Below are positions 25,524 to 37,278 of a DNA stretch of 64,000 bases, piece after piece. The stretch spans positions 5,873,001 through 5,937,000 of the forward strand of contig NC_092812.1 in NCBI RefSeq assembly GCF_040954645.1. Reading direction: 5' to 3'. How positions within the stretch are numbered: the stretch's first letter is position 1; each line of letters starts with the position of its first letter. Origin of the DNA: Diabrotica undecimpunctata. Taxonomy: Eukaryota > Arthropoda > Insecta > Coleoptera > Chrysomelidae. Position numbers and translations under genes: made by a program. Below the pieces are notes generated by a model. The model worked only from the letters and a program-made list of their open reading frames with translations, was not told where the DNA came from and did no database searches.

Positions 25524-28006
25524 CGGGGTCACTTTGATATATTTTTCGGGGTGACTTTGATATTTTATTTCTTTTTATAGTTTTCTTAATGAAACTTGAA
25601 ACCGTTAAAATATTTCAGGTTTTTATCATTATCTATATGAAAAGCCAAAATGCCGCGAGTTTAAAAATGAAAGTTGGTATCAAGAAGCTACAAGAACTTC
25701 TCTGACGAAACTCTTGAACACGCTCTGCTTCAAATAGTAAACGGAAACTTGTCTGTTAAAGCCGCTTCAGAAAGATTCAAAATTCCGTATGGTAGTTTAT
25801 ATAATAAATACAAAGGGAAGCATGACAAGAAACCAGGGGATCAATCTGCGTTGTCGGCGCTGGAGGAAAAATCAATCGTGTCCTGCATTGTCAAATGTGC
25901 CGATTGAGGATTTCCATTATCGTCGCGCGCGACGTTAGATGTACAACTTTTCACTAAGAGTTATTTAGAAAGAACTGGAAGAATTATTTTTAAATTTAAA
26001 AACGGGGTAAGTCCTGGTAACGACTGGGTAACCCATTTTTTAGAGAGGCATAGTCAGCAAATCTCTGAACGACTTGCGTCTAACATTACTAGAGTTCGGG
26101 AAGGTGTCACAAAAGAAACGATAGAATCATATTTCAATAATTTAAGAACAACTCTCTCAAATTGCTCTCCATCGCACGTTTTCAATTACGATGAAACCAA
26201 CGTAAGTGATGATCCGGGGAAAAGAAGATTGCTGTATAGGAGAGGGACCAAATACCCAGAGCAAATCACTAATCATAGTAAAGCCGCCGTATCAATAATG
26301 ATATGCGGTGCTGCTGATGGCACACTACTCCTTATATAATAAATCGCAGCGAACACATGTGGGATGCGTGGATATTAGGGGGTCCACAGGGCTCTCCTTG
26401 TTATAGTAAGGGATGTTGCGTAAGAGTAGCTAGATATAACCGAACAAAAAATGGATAGATGGAGGTAATTTGTTTTACAGACTGGTTTAAGACCCTATTA
26501 TTACCACATGCAAGACGGAAGGTAAATTACGTTACGTAAGAAACGTTATGATCAGTGACAACTTGACGTCTCACTTTTTAGATCATGTATTACAACTGTG
26601 TGAATTGCACAATATTCAATTTGCGTGCCTTCCTAGTAATTCAACACACATATGCCAGCCTTTGGATGTATCCTTTTTTAAACCCATGAAAGTTTCTTGG
26701 CGAAAGATTTTGACGGAATTTTAATTGCGACACCCAAAGATTACTGGTGTACCTAAAGATAAATTTTCTTCTTTATTAAAAAAATGCTTGGAATTAATGG
26801 ATCAGACAATAATTGCAAAAACTGAGCACAAATGTGGATACTGTCAAAAAGGTGCAATTAAGATAGTTTTGAAGAATGGGTTCGAACTTGTGGCATGGTT
26901 CCTTTCGATCCAAATAAAGTCTTAAGTAAAATTGCACCAATCAACCATGATGTTGATTATGTAGAACAACTGATTAACGACAGCCTCACAGACTATTTGA
27001 TGAATAAGAAATCCGAGATAAAAGTTACTAAAGGTCGAAGTAAAAAAAAACTTCATCTCCAACCCGGTAAAAGTGTAAGTCGACATGTAACGGCGGATGA
27101 CAGCTCCTCCGATAGCGAATTAAACAGTTATACCAGTGAAAGCGAAAATGAAATTAAAAATGAAGATTCTGTGGAGAACCAATCATATGAAGATGAGATG
27201 AATACAAAGCCATATCTTGCTGAATTGAATGCTGGAACTTATGTGCTTGTAAAAATTATGTCAGGTAAACGAAAATGTATAAATTACGTATATGCTGGAA
27301 GGATACAAGAGAAATTACCTTTTGACGAATACGAACTCATTGGACTTAAATCACTGGATGAAATCCGTAAACATTTTAAAGTTGTGGAGACCGACGTTTT
27401 TAATGCTCCTTTCGCTGATATCTTAGCAATTCTGCAGACCCCATCGGTTAATACAAATGAAACAGCAACGAAATGCATATTTCCTGGCAGAGTTGATGTT
27501 AAAGAAAAATAACTTATTTTGTTTGCCTTTCATAATATATTCTTTGGACTTTTTTTTACTATTTTATATTGTTTTACTAATTTGCTAAAATGTTTTTTAC
27601 CTCAATAAAGTATTAGCTACTTCTATAATCATTTATTATAATTATACTACTTATTGTGTCTGTAGCAGCTATTGATTTCATCCCCAAATTAAAATTTAAA
27701 TATCTAAAGTTGGCTTGGTCGATTAAAAAATGGGTTGACATTGATATTACTACAGCTTTTATGCATCGGCTAAGCTATTTCAAAACGGGGTATCAAAGTG
27801 ACCCCACATCAATGGGTGATTTTGATATACACTTTTTTATTTTTTTTTGAGACAATCCTCAACTAGAAAACATATGTAGTATCAATTTAAATTAAAGAAA
27901 CATACATAAAATATATCCCAATGGTGACTTTTCCACATTTTTGGGATGACCCATTCAAAAGTTACGCTAGAAAATACGAAAAAAATTAACAAAGTCACCC
28001 CGTTCT
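25524..28006 (+). mobile_element. pogo-like DNA transposon
   Basis: A transposase gene (25650-27512) lies between repeated terminal motifs: GGGGTCACTTTGATAT at 25526 and GGGGTGACTTTGATAT at about 25552 on the left, and their complements (ATCAAAGTGACCCC about 27792, ACAAAGTCACCCCG about 27989) on the right. Exact ends and a TA duplication could not be fixed, so the limits are approximate. Confidence 0.65.
25650..27512 (+). pseudogene. pogo-like transposase (Psq helix-turn-helix + DDE), broken
   Basis: The start is ATG 25650 (MPRV, followed by two in-frame stops before KLVSRSYKNFS). Next is a pipsqueak-type HTH (TLEHALLQIVNGNLSVKAAS), a CENP-B-like segment (WVTHFLERHS), and the DDE domain with FNYDETN (first Asp), SDNLTSHFLDHV (second Asp) and LPSNSTHICQPLDVSFFKP. 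The C-terminus (26895-27512) is an open 205-residue block beginning VPFDPNKVLSKI with an acidic, Ser-rich middle and a conserved domain (AGTYVLVKI). Stops and frameshifts occur near 26340-26530, 26710 and 26880. It would bind and move its own element; the reading frame is lost. Confidence 0.8.
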
Positions 28007-28551
28007 ACGGTACTATATACATGAGAATTAGTTTTTTGTTTGTCGTGTAAACAAAAGGGCAATTTTAAACGTGTGATAATAATAACGATGAAGTTATTTT
28101 ATTATCTAAATTATCGACTTTAAGGAGCAATTCAAATTAAATCAGAAATTAAAGCGCTCTTTTTAAATTTTAATTAAATTTGCATCCGTCGCTGGTATGG
28201 AAAAGAGCCTTTATTGAATTTCAAGTAGAAATTGAGTAATTAAAACAGCAGAAATCTCGAAAAAATAAGCACTGTGAAATATAACAATAATCTATTCTTC
28301 GTGACTAATCGGTGGAAGCTGAGAAAACGCAGAAAATTTTTATTGTGACTTCAAAAGAAAAAGTTATTGGTAATAAGCTGTAGCTAATATAAATATTTTT
28401 TTCAATAAAATTGTGGGTATGTACAACTTTTTTGCGTTAGATATTCTTATTTTTATTAAAATAAAATATTTTAAGCATAGTTTATATATTATACCAGCTG
28501 ACCCGAAACAGTTGTCCTTTCTTAACTATGAATATTAACTTTCAGCTGGAA

Positions 28552-28553
<2 letters not shown>

Positions 28554-28619
<66 letters not shown>
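28554..28619. repeat. (AT)n microsatellite
   Basis: About 33 alternating AT units. Confidence 0.97.
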
Positions 28620-28622
<3 letters not shown>

Positions 28623-28829
28623 ACTGCTAAGATTAACACTATTACAAGAATTAATACTTAACTTAATAGGCTGCCTGGCTTCTTCTATCTCACAAATTTT
28701 TAGAAAGAACATTTTTGCGCTGAAGCTATTCAGGCTACTAGACGAAAACCAGATATCACACATATTAATATTCTCAATATTTGGTCAAATATTCATTCTT
28801 TCAATTTAAATCCTATATTAGCTGACGGT

Positions 28830-30330
28830 TTCCACCGTATCAACACACCACTAAACACTTTAAAATATAAGAGCGCAAATTAGCGCAATTAATTACCGAA
28901 CAAATTCCAAAACCTATAACTTTAAAACTTACTACAGTGGATCATAACTTTTTTGATACCCCTATTTCGACCATTGCCACTTAAGATTTAGCAAAACGTT
29001 TCAATTACTTTGGTACGCCAAGTCACATTCCAATTGAGATAATCATATATTAAACTTAAGAAGCCATCTCCAGTTTACCTTCCGAAGATGCTAAAATAAC
29101 TAGGTAAAACATCGCTAGAGTTCTTAGAAACAAATCAGCTCAAACCCTTCTACACCGAACGTTTGCTAATCTGAGAAAAAAGCCCTGAATGAACTTCGAA
29201 CTCGTCCTACAGACTACCGATCTGTTTCTAATAATCCCATAACCTATCAAAAGAAGACAACAAAAGTTGCTTGTTCCTAGATAATTCTTAGATCTAGAAT
29301 ACTTTCCTAGATACCTTCTGCATCTTCTTTTTCAGAAAATTCAGCATCTATTAGGTATACTATTTCCTTTACATTGTTATCATTTTAAGATCCAACGTTC
29401 TGTCGTTTTAAGTTGGTAGCAATGAATTCACAACCAATTCTTTTGTTTATAATAAGAATATTTATAACCTAAATTTTATATTATGACTATATGTTCTGTA
29501 ATTGTTTTGTAACATAATTTTATCTAAATGTTTATGTATACCTATGTGTTTTGTAAAAGAACGTTTTTAAAACAAAAATTTTGTGGATAGTTTTCGCCCT
29601 CATTTGTAGGAGTCAGATGAGGTGTTTAGTTCATTTCATAAACACCATGACAACTAACCTCAATTAGTATAAGATACAAAATAATTTTTATTCTGTAATT
29701 TGTACTAATTTTGTTTATTGTAGCACCCTGATGATGATTACGAAAGCTTGGTAGACTAAAAAGAGTACCTCTTTGTCCTATCTTCCGCTGCGTACCCAAA
29801 TAGTTGTGTTTGTGAAGTTCCTTGTGCAGACTGCCTCCGATCTTATATAGGCCAAACAAATCGTAGAATCCAAAATAGGATTTATAAACTTTTCATTTCT
29901 ATTCGCACTTTTTATTCAATTTCAGCTCTACGTCAACACCACATTCATACTGGTCACAAAATTTATGTTGAGAACTCCAGAACCATCGCCCTCATCCACT
30001 TCTATAAACCAAGGATTATCCAATAACCCATAGAAATTGAAACAAGGCCAAATTGTCTCAACAAAAGAGATGACGACATATGGTTACCTTCGACTTGGAG
30101 ACCTATCACAAAGAATATATCGTCCGCTCTACCCGCTAATAAAAATCCTACTGTCAGAAATATTCGCGAAAATCCCCTCGCGAATCGTCTACCCAAATCG
30201 CGTCACCCTCGACGGTATAAATGAACCGTCCGCTGTTCACAGTAACCGTAATGCATTGGTTAGTGATCCGTGTAGTAGTGTCTGAGGGCTCGGGACACTG
30301 AGACCTCGGAAGCCCTGAAGAAAACATTAA
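28830..30330 (+). mobile_element. second Penelope-like element, RT largely missing
   Basis: An N-terminal-like part near 29060-29200 (LPSEDAKITR, NIARVLRNKSAQ) is followed about 600 bp later by a GIY-YIG domain (29805-30235) and by the repeated 3' end (CTGAGACCTCGG, AAGCCCTGAAG). The RT core motifs found in the copy at 9.9 kb are absent. The left boundary is uncertain. Confidence 0.5.
29805..30235 (+). pseudogene. PLE GIY-YIG endonuclease domain
   Basis: One frame reads CEVPCADCLRSYIGQTNRR (YIG motif at 29844), ALRQHHIHTGHKI, FYKPRIIQ, a TAA at 30024, then PIEIETRPNCLNKRDD, WLPSTWRPI, and a stop near 30233. The Cys pair before YIG, the HTGH motif and the PIEI/LP..W tail are typical of PLE nucleases. 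One nonsense codon splits an otherwise open frame of about 140 codons. Confidence 0.75.
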
Positions 30331-30334
30331 AGAG

Positions 30335-30830
30335 AAGATTGTTGAGTTTAATATTAATCATTGTAAAATAGTATTAATTTCTTAGCTTTGTGAAGTGGGG
30401 GAAATGTGATCTACTTTTTGATTAGTTCAACTTTCATTTTTTAATATAACACTGTAAAGAAACGTTTCAAAACTTTATCAAAAATATCATATACTTTTGA
30501 ACGGTTTTGTATTCATTGTGTAGAAAAAAATTAAATAATCTTTGTGTTGTTAATGTTGCATGATGTTTTTTAAAACCATATCAATATATCACATTTACCC
30601 CATGGACTGGGGCAAATGTGAAGAAAGTTTATATTTTTGTAGTAAATATTATATTTGATAGTCTGGGGTTATTGTATAAAAATGTAATTCAAGTTCTCTA
30701 CTTGTGTTTTTTTAGAATTTATTTTGTTAAATATAAATATACAAAAGAATTTCAACGTTTCGAAAACAATGTCAGAACAAAGGAAACAAAAATATAATAA
30801 AATTAAACAAACACTCCAAGTTTTCTTTCA
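30335..30830. other. A+T-rich stretch, nothing recognised
   Basis: No coding motif seen; it separates the PLE from the minus-strand pogo-like relic. Confidence 0.3.
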
Positions 30831-31396
30831 GTTAATGTTGAATATTAAAGCCTTTAAAGGTAACTGGAAATTCGTACATTCCACGTCTATCGACGATAGG
30901 ATCTAGTAGTACTTTTATAATATCCTGTTGTAGCACAGTATCAATGTCAGGATTTATTGGCCATACAAATTTGTTTCCTTAAGGTCGTGTAAATTTAACT
31001 ATCCACTCATCATTCATATTTTCTGAGACAATTCCCACATAATGTCTGTTTTTCTTTTTTGGGCAATATTTTACCAATACCCAACATCCGACATATACAT
31101 TCACACTTTTTGTTAAATTCAAATTCTCTTTGTTTTCCTCGTCATCATTTGCAGCTATTTCTACCTCTGGCTCTGATTCCAAAAGTGTATCCAGAAACTC
31201 GTCGGTGTTATCAGAATCCATGAAAATTGGGGACATTGACTCATCGTCTTTGCTGCTGCTAAATGATAATGACTCTCGTTTATTTCTATTTTTGGGCTTT
31301 GCCTTAGTTATCTTATGAATGTTAGTACCGTTTCCTTTGTGTTGAGATTTCTGTTTTAAAACATCAATAGCTTGTTGTGATGTCAATACTTCAGAT

Positions 31397-32954
31397 TAGT
31401 GTTGCCCAAAATCGGTCTTGGTCTTGCAGTTTTGTTCTTGTTCTTGCGTTTTCGCAAGACCAAGACCAAGACCAAGACCGCCTAATTTTAGCAAGACCAA
31501 GACCAAGACTGACCGTGCAAGATTTACGCAAGAACAAGATTAAGCCTGCGAGACTCTTGCGTCTTGCAGTTAGGACGGAGTGTCGTTTTAGCGAGTATTG
31601 TAGTTCGGGTATATGCTTAAATACTCTATGAGACGGACTATTATTATTACGGACACCCACTTCCCACTTAATAATTCAATTTTTTTTGCCATTATAATTT
31701 AGTTAGGAGGAATCTAAATAAACAAATCTTATCGGCCTAAGACTATAATTCTGTTGAGTGTGCGATGAGATTATTCGGTTAAACCAAATTTGCTGAAAGA
31801 GCGCGATAATATTCAAAAGGTTATTAATAACAGATAATGTAGCTTACCGTGTAAACAAAATACCGAAATATTTAGAATAACGAAGTAACGATATATAATT
31901 CTCGGTTTGTTATTAGATACTTAGGGTATTGAATAGTAACGGACATTTATAATAGTAGTAGGTACTTTTTCGACATCACTAGACTTCATTTGACAAGTTT
32001 ACAATTTGACATGGGGGACAAAGATTCAAATAGTTTTAAAATAGTCGGAGTAGTGAGCGTTGGAATTATAGATATAAGAGACTTAAAAGCAAATTTGATG
32101 AGTTTTTCGAAATAATTTATGCATCCCAAATTGCTTTGTTTGAATTGTGCCTACATAGAAAGATTAAAATGAAACTGAAAAACAGAAACACTTCAGGTTT
32201 AAGGAAGCATCTAATATCTTTTCACAAAAACGAATTACAAATATTTCTTCCCGAAAAACCAAAATTCTGGTTCCTAAAAAAATATTCCTTCTACTTTATT
32301 TTGGTAAATTAATGTATTTATTAAGTAGATATCTCCTTAATTTAAAATAACTTCTTTTGATTATCATTACTTTCTTACCTATTCTTTATTTTTTAAAGTT
32401 AGTTTTTTTATATAAAAGTAGAGCTAATATTGTTAATAACATTTATGTTGCTTTAATAAGTGAATTATAGTTTGTTATCTTATCACCTAAAGAATATGTG
32501 CCCTTAATACCTTGATACCAGTATTTGGATTTTTGCCACGTACCAACCTTTTTTAAGATTTCCATTTCATATATGGTGGAGGTCCATCAATACCTTTCTA
32601 TTATAGACAGATAATCTTCTTTAAAATACAGTCAAGTTTATGTCATTCATTTGGTTTTTTTGTGTTTTAACCATGTTTGATTGACTTTTATGGGGCATGG
32701 TAGATAGCTGGGTTAGTTAGAGCATAGGCACGGATCGCTTAGATCGTGGCTTCAAACTTCCCTAGTAACGTTTAATAGATAGCAATAGGCTAATGGATAA
32801 CTGCAAGACTTGCAAGACTCTTGCTGCAAGACCAAGACTAAGACCAAGACCGGGAGTGCAATACCAAGACCAAGACCAAGACCAGGTGTATTGGCGCAAG
32901 ACCAAGACCAAGACTGTCTAAGTCTCGTCTTGTTCTTGCATTTGGGCAACACTA
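31397..32954. mobile_element. hAT element with CAAGAC subterminal repeats
   Basis: The TIRs are TAGTGTTGCCCAAA at both ends and the 8-bp target duplication CTTCAGAT is exact (31389-31396 and 32955-32962), diagnostic of hAT. Within 170 bp of each end are many copies of CAAGAC/GTCTTG (31415-31570 and 32800-32940), probably transposase binding sites. Inside, 32016-32310 encodes a BED-like zinc-finger exon on the plus strand (CLNCAYIE, KNRNTSGLRKHLISFHKNE); the rest of a transposase is missing. It inserted into the pogo-like relic. Confidence 0.88.
32705..32762 (+). repeat. tRNA-Lys-like module inside the hAT element
   Basis: TAGCTGGGTTAGTTAGAGC resembles an A box with D-loop and GTGGCTTCAAACTTCCC a B box, at tRNA spacing. 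Overall it resembles a decayed tRNA-Lys or a SINE head. The anticodon arm does not fold well. Confidence 0.4.
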
Positions 32955-33300
32955 CTTCAGATCCAGGGCATAACCATTTCTTACTTTTGGTTGGTGCGTT
33001 TGGAAGTTGTTTTACTGTTGATAACAATAAATCTTCAAATGTTACATTCTTATTTTCAGTTAAACTTGTACATGGAATTAATTGTCGTCGACTCTGGCAG
33101 AGATATTTTTTACTTTGTCGGAAGTGGTAGTTTCGATTAGAGTATCGGGCGTAGGTTCTTTGCTTTGATAAAATACTTCTTGAGTTACTTTAGTTGGTAC
33201 CAATACTTCATTACCATTTTCGTGTATAGATAATCTGGAATGTTTTATCATCTTCCACTTATTAAGCAAGCAGGGTAGAAATGATTTTTAATAATAATAT

Positions 33301-33305
<5 letters not shown>

Positions 33306-33335
<30 letters not shown>
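33306..33335. repeat. (AT)n microsatellite
   Basis: About 15 AT units next to the 5' limit of the pogo-like relic. Confidence 0.9.
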
Positions 33336-33339
<4 letters not shown>

Positions 33340-33340
<1 letters not shown>

Positions 33341-33850
33341 TGTATATTAGCATATTTAAAGTGTGTATTTGTATGCATTTTTAGCTATTTTATTGGTGCA
33401 TATTTGTCGCACTTCACTAGCAGGCCACTGCATAGAATATTGTATTTTCCTTTAAATAAATCTTGACTAATAGAGTTGACATGTAATCTACCCTGTAACT
33501 TAATATGTACTGTAAAATTTATTTAGAATACTGGGGAGAAAACATCTTTAAACAAGTACTAATCTCTACATTATTAAATTTTCATCTCGGTGACATTAGA
33601 CGTCTATTTTCATTCAAGTAAGAGGGGCCCTCCTTAGATAGCAAAAGGGATGTGACAAAATAATGAAAACCAGGAATTATACTTATGGAATTTAGAATAT
33701 AAAAATATATTGTAAAAATCTTCAGCACTTTTTTTTAAGTAATCTAAACTGTTGTTACTCCTTTCTGGTATTTATTCACGTGAAAGAAATTTTTGTATAT
33801 TTATTTAGTGCAGTTTAGAATTTAATAATTCATAGAATAAGCAAATATTA
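33340..33850. other. intergenic, nothing recognised
   Basis: No coding motif or structure supported. Confidence 0.3.
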
Positions 33851-34116
33851 TGTAGGTAAAAAGAAATAAAATAAGACTTACTCACAATCAATTTAATTTT
33901 ACCATCAAAACGACCGATTTCGCTTACTACACTTTGCTAAGCATCTTCAGGTCTAACGGTACCAGGTAAATTAAATGATGCCGGTAAAAGAATTATTAAT
34001 TAATGATTCGTGAAACATAGTTCAAACTATCCTGGATTGCTGGTGATGGGTGATCATCTGTTTTATTGTAACTGTTTGATAATTAGCGGGGAAGTTCCTG
34101 AGGGAGGAGATATTAA

Positions 34117-36419
34117 CCCGGCGCCAGTGTGGTGGGGTATGACATACCCCAATGATTTTAAAATTAGCGCCAATATTTTTATCGGTAAATTAGCGTGACA
34201 GGCATTTCAGTACCTTTCGCTAAAATCTTGAAGGAGGTCTCGCAGTTGTTGATTTACTTTAGAAGTGAACGCACGCATCGCTGTTTTGATCCAAACGTCG
34301 TTGGGGTATCATATACCCCACCACACAGGTAAGTTAATATATTTATGGTAGTATTATTTGAGTTGGCCATTCACATTTTTATTTAATTTCCGTTGAAAGT
34401 ATAGATTATGGCTTATCGATATGAACGGGAGCAGGCGAGGCTTCAAGCTTTATGGGACGATTCTCAAGACGATGATATAGTAATTGTATCTGCAAGCGAG
34501 AACGAATCCGACAATAAAGACAACAGTAGCCACAACTCTGACAGCGAGGAAGATGCTATTGATTTAGAACAGTCGGTGGCTGATATAGAAATCGAAAATA
34601 AACTTTTGGGGCAAGGACAGGAGAGTCAAAAGAAACATTACGTAGGTAAGGACGGCACTAAATGGTCTTCAACATGCTTTCCTATAAATAAATGTAAGAA
34701 CACGCTCAGTAAATATCATTACGCATTTACCAGGTGTAAAACGAAATGCAAAAATGGCGAAAACTCCCTTAGAATGTTTTAATTTACTTTTTACACCTAG
34801 TATGACGGATGATGTCGTAACTTGGACTTATATAAAAATAAGAAGGAAGTCCACTTGCTACGATGAAAACCATCAGTATGCAGTTCGCGAAACCAGTGCA
34901 ACTGAAATAAGAGCATTGTTTGGACTATTGTACTTGGCTGGGATGTTCAAGTCTGCTCGGCTAAATTTAGAAGATTTTTGGTCTACCGATGGAACCGGAA
35001 TAAGCTTATTTAGAGAGACGATGTCTTTACAACGATTTATTTTTTTACAGTCTTGTCTACGTTTTGACAATATAGAAAATCGAGAAGAAAGAAAAAAACT
35101 TAATAAAATGACTGCAATTAGAGCAATTTTCGAAAAATTTGTGCAAAATAGCCAAGACGTCTATACGCTAAGCGAATACCTTACTATTGATGAAAAGCTG
35201 GAGGCATTTAGAGGCCGCTGTGGTTTTCGCCAGTATATGCCGAAAAAGCCTGCACGATACGGATTAAAGATATTCGCTCTCGTTGATGCAAAATCATATT
35301 ATGTTTTGAATTTAGAACTATACGTAGGATTGCAGCCAGAGGGACTCTTCCAATTGAGCAATAAACCTAGCGACGTAGTTCTGCGACTTGTAACTCCGAT
35401 ATCTGGAACCAAACGAAATGTAACATTCGATAATTGGTTTACAAGTTATAAGCTGATGCTGAAGCTTTTAAAAGATCATCAACTGACGTCTACTGGAACT
35501 GTAAGAAAAAACAAAAGGCAAATACCTGAAAGTTTTATAACACTAGGAACAGGCCAGTATATTCCTCAAAATTCGGATTTCAAGAGAGTATAACGTTAGT
35601 TTCACATGTACCAAAAAAGGAAAAGTAGTTCTTCTAATGTCAACTTTACATCACACTCCTGATATTGACGATAAAACTGGCAAAAGTTTTATAACGCTAC
35701 AAAATGTGGGGTAGATGTGGTAGATGAATTGTCGGCTTCATACGATGTTTCACGTAATAGCAAAAGGTGGCCCATTACAATTTTTTATACGATACTCAAC
35801 TGTGCAGGTATAAATGCTAGAGTAATTTATCAACAAAATACTGGCGATTTTCAGTCAAAACGAAGGAAATTTTTGAAATTATTAGCAATACAGTTACTAA
35901 CAGAATACAAACCAATTCTGTCTACCAACTTAAGCAATCAGGTAAACGAATGAAAGAATCCAAAAGATGTAATGTTTGCCCGAGAAAAAATGACAGAAAG
36001 ACCTATTATAATTGTGTGATTTGTAAAAAAGCTATATGTTTAGAGCATTCAGTGGTGCATTGTAATTCTTGCTATTTAGCTAAAAACAATTAAAACTTAT
36101 TCTGTATGTTATGGTTTTTCAAAAATTTATTTATTTTTATTAGTTCTCTGATCTTTTTTTTATAATCGACAAAAAATGAGTGTAACGTTTTTTATGCTGT
36201 AAAATGAGACTTTTTTGGAATATTCAAGTATTTAGTTTGCAATTTGTTATTAAACACTAGTTCCTTTTGATTTAAGTTTGTTATATGGTGAAATATAAAT
36301 CACAATATAAATTTTCTAAATATGTGTTATTTTTATTTCAATTTTTTTTTTTTAATTTTGGGTATCAGGTACCCCACCACACAGGTTTTTACATTTTAGT
36401 CTACCACACTGGCGCTGGG
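34117..36419 (+). mobile_element. piggyBac element at TTAA
   Basis: The ends are CCCGGCGCCAGTGTGG (left) and the complement of CCCAGCGCCAGTGTGG (right), each flanked by TTAA (34113-34116 and 36420-36423). A subterminal GGTGGGGTAT motif is repeated inside both ends. It contains a piggyBac transposase relic. The insertion splits the left arm of the larger inverted-repeat element, and the arm reads straight through when the element is removed. Confidence 0.92.
34408..36093 (+). pseudogene. piggyBac transposase, frameshifted
   Basis: The start ATG 34408 opens an acidic N-terminus (DSQDDDIVIVSASENESDN). A shift near 34754-34782 leads to the core (34754-35593): LFGLLYLAGM, LTIDEKLEAFRGRCGFRQYMP (first Asp), VTFDNWFTSYKL (second Asp). 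Shifts near 35595 and 35700 are followed by GVDVVDELSASYDVSRNSKRWP (third Asp) and a last shift near 35940. A Cys-rich C-terminus with spaced CxxC pairs (CNVCP, CVICKKAICLEH, CNSC) ends at TAA 36091-36093. The three catalytic Asp positions are kept, so decay seems recent. The enzyme would excise and insert at TTAA. Confidence 0.88.
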
Positions 36420-36895
36420 TTAACAAATGAAATAGGAATGAGGTATTATGTAATTGTTTGTTAATTGAAAGTTATGTTTTATATTATTAAATTATTAAAA
36501 GTTATTTACATTTATTCCATAGATATATTTTAGAAATGTGTGTTAATTTATTGGATTTTTTAATTAAAAGGATAGTTATATGACAATGAATAACGTTAGA
36601 TGTACAATTTTGTGGGTGTGCAACTGCTTTAATTTGTAATTAACAAATTTTGATAAATTGAATTTGGTTTTTGTTTTGGCAGCAAATTGTGATGTTATAT
36701 ATATTAAAATTACTAAAATTAAAATATTTAAGGACAATCAAAGACAATTAGGGACAAACAGAATATAATTAAAAGACAAAACAGACATTGAATTAAAAAA
36801 GGGGGGGCGCTGATTGGTACTACATCACTTATTAGGAGAGGAACTGGTAAAAACTTAGTTTTTTGTTGTCTACTAGAATTTAAGAGGTGTATTTA

Positions 36896-36925
36896 CCTTA
36901 CCTAACCTAACCTAACCTAACCTTA
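36896..36925 (-). repeat. short (TTAGG)n tract, insect telomere type
   Basis: Four perfect CCTAA units (36901-36920) are flanked by CCTTA on each side; on the minus strand this reads (TTAGG)n. It lies in the central part of the foldback element, at the edge of its right arm. Confidence 0.7.
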
Positions 36926-37278
36926 TTCCTATTTCGTTTGTTAATATCTTCCCCCTCAAGAACTTCCCCGCTAATTATTAAACAGTTATAATAAAACAGA
37001 TGATCACCCATCACCAGCAATTCAGGATATTTTGAACTATATTTCACGAATCATTAATAAATAATTCTTGTACCGGCATCATTTAAGTAATTTTTTTGGT
37101 ACCGTTAGACCTGAAGATGCTTAGCAAAGTGTAGTAAGCGAAACCGGTTGTTTTGGCGGTCAAATTAAATTTATTGTGAGTAAGTCTTAGTTTATTTTTT
37201 TTGTACCTATTTGAAATGGACTCACACAGGCACTCACACTTTATGATTTAAATATTATGTATATATTCTATACTCAGG

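Larger units (their letters stand above)
30832..33269 (-). pseudogene. pogo-like transposase C-terminal part, split by a hAT element
   Basis: On the minus strand: LNKWKMIKHSRLSIHENGNE, TFEDLLLSTVKQLPNAP, KKWLCPGSEV (33269-32963); then the hAT insertion; then LTSQQAIDVLKQKS, an acidic Ser-rich region, VGCWVLVKYCPKKKNRHYVG, EWIVKFTRP, a TAA (30979), and in the same frame NKFVWPINPDIDTV to a stop at 30832. The Tyr/Val-rich domain and position match the C-terminal domain of the copy at 26.9-27.5 kb. The DDE part is not present; upstream of 33270 lies an AT array. Confidence 0.65.
33852..37208. mobile_element. long inverted-repeat (foldback) element carrying a piggyBac insertion
   Basis: The left arm (33852-34116, continuing after the piggyBac at 36424-36445) pairs with the right arm (36915-37208). 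The arms are about 270 bp and share blocks such as CCTGAAGATGCTTAGCAAAG and its complement. The centre is about 470 bp with no coding content and a TTAGG-like repeat. Without the piggyBac the element would be about 1.05 kb. No transposase belongs to it. The class is unknown; the GAAGATGCTTAGCAAAG text resembles repeats found around Penelope-like elements, but that is only a hint. Confidence 0.75.

Noticed and set aside
34010..34198. ORF crossing the left piggyBac end
   Set aside because: It runs through the foldback arm and the piggyBac terminus and has no motif.
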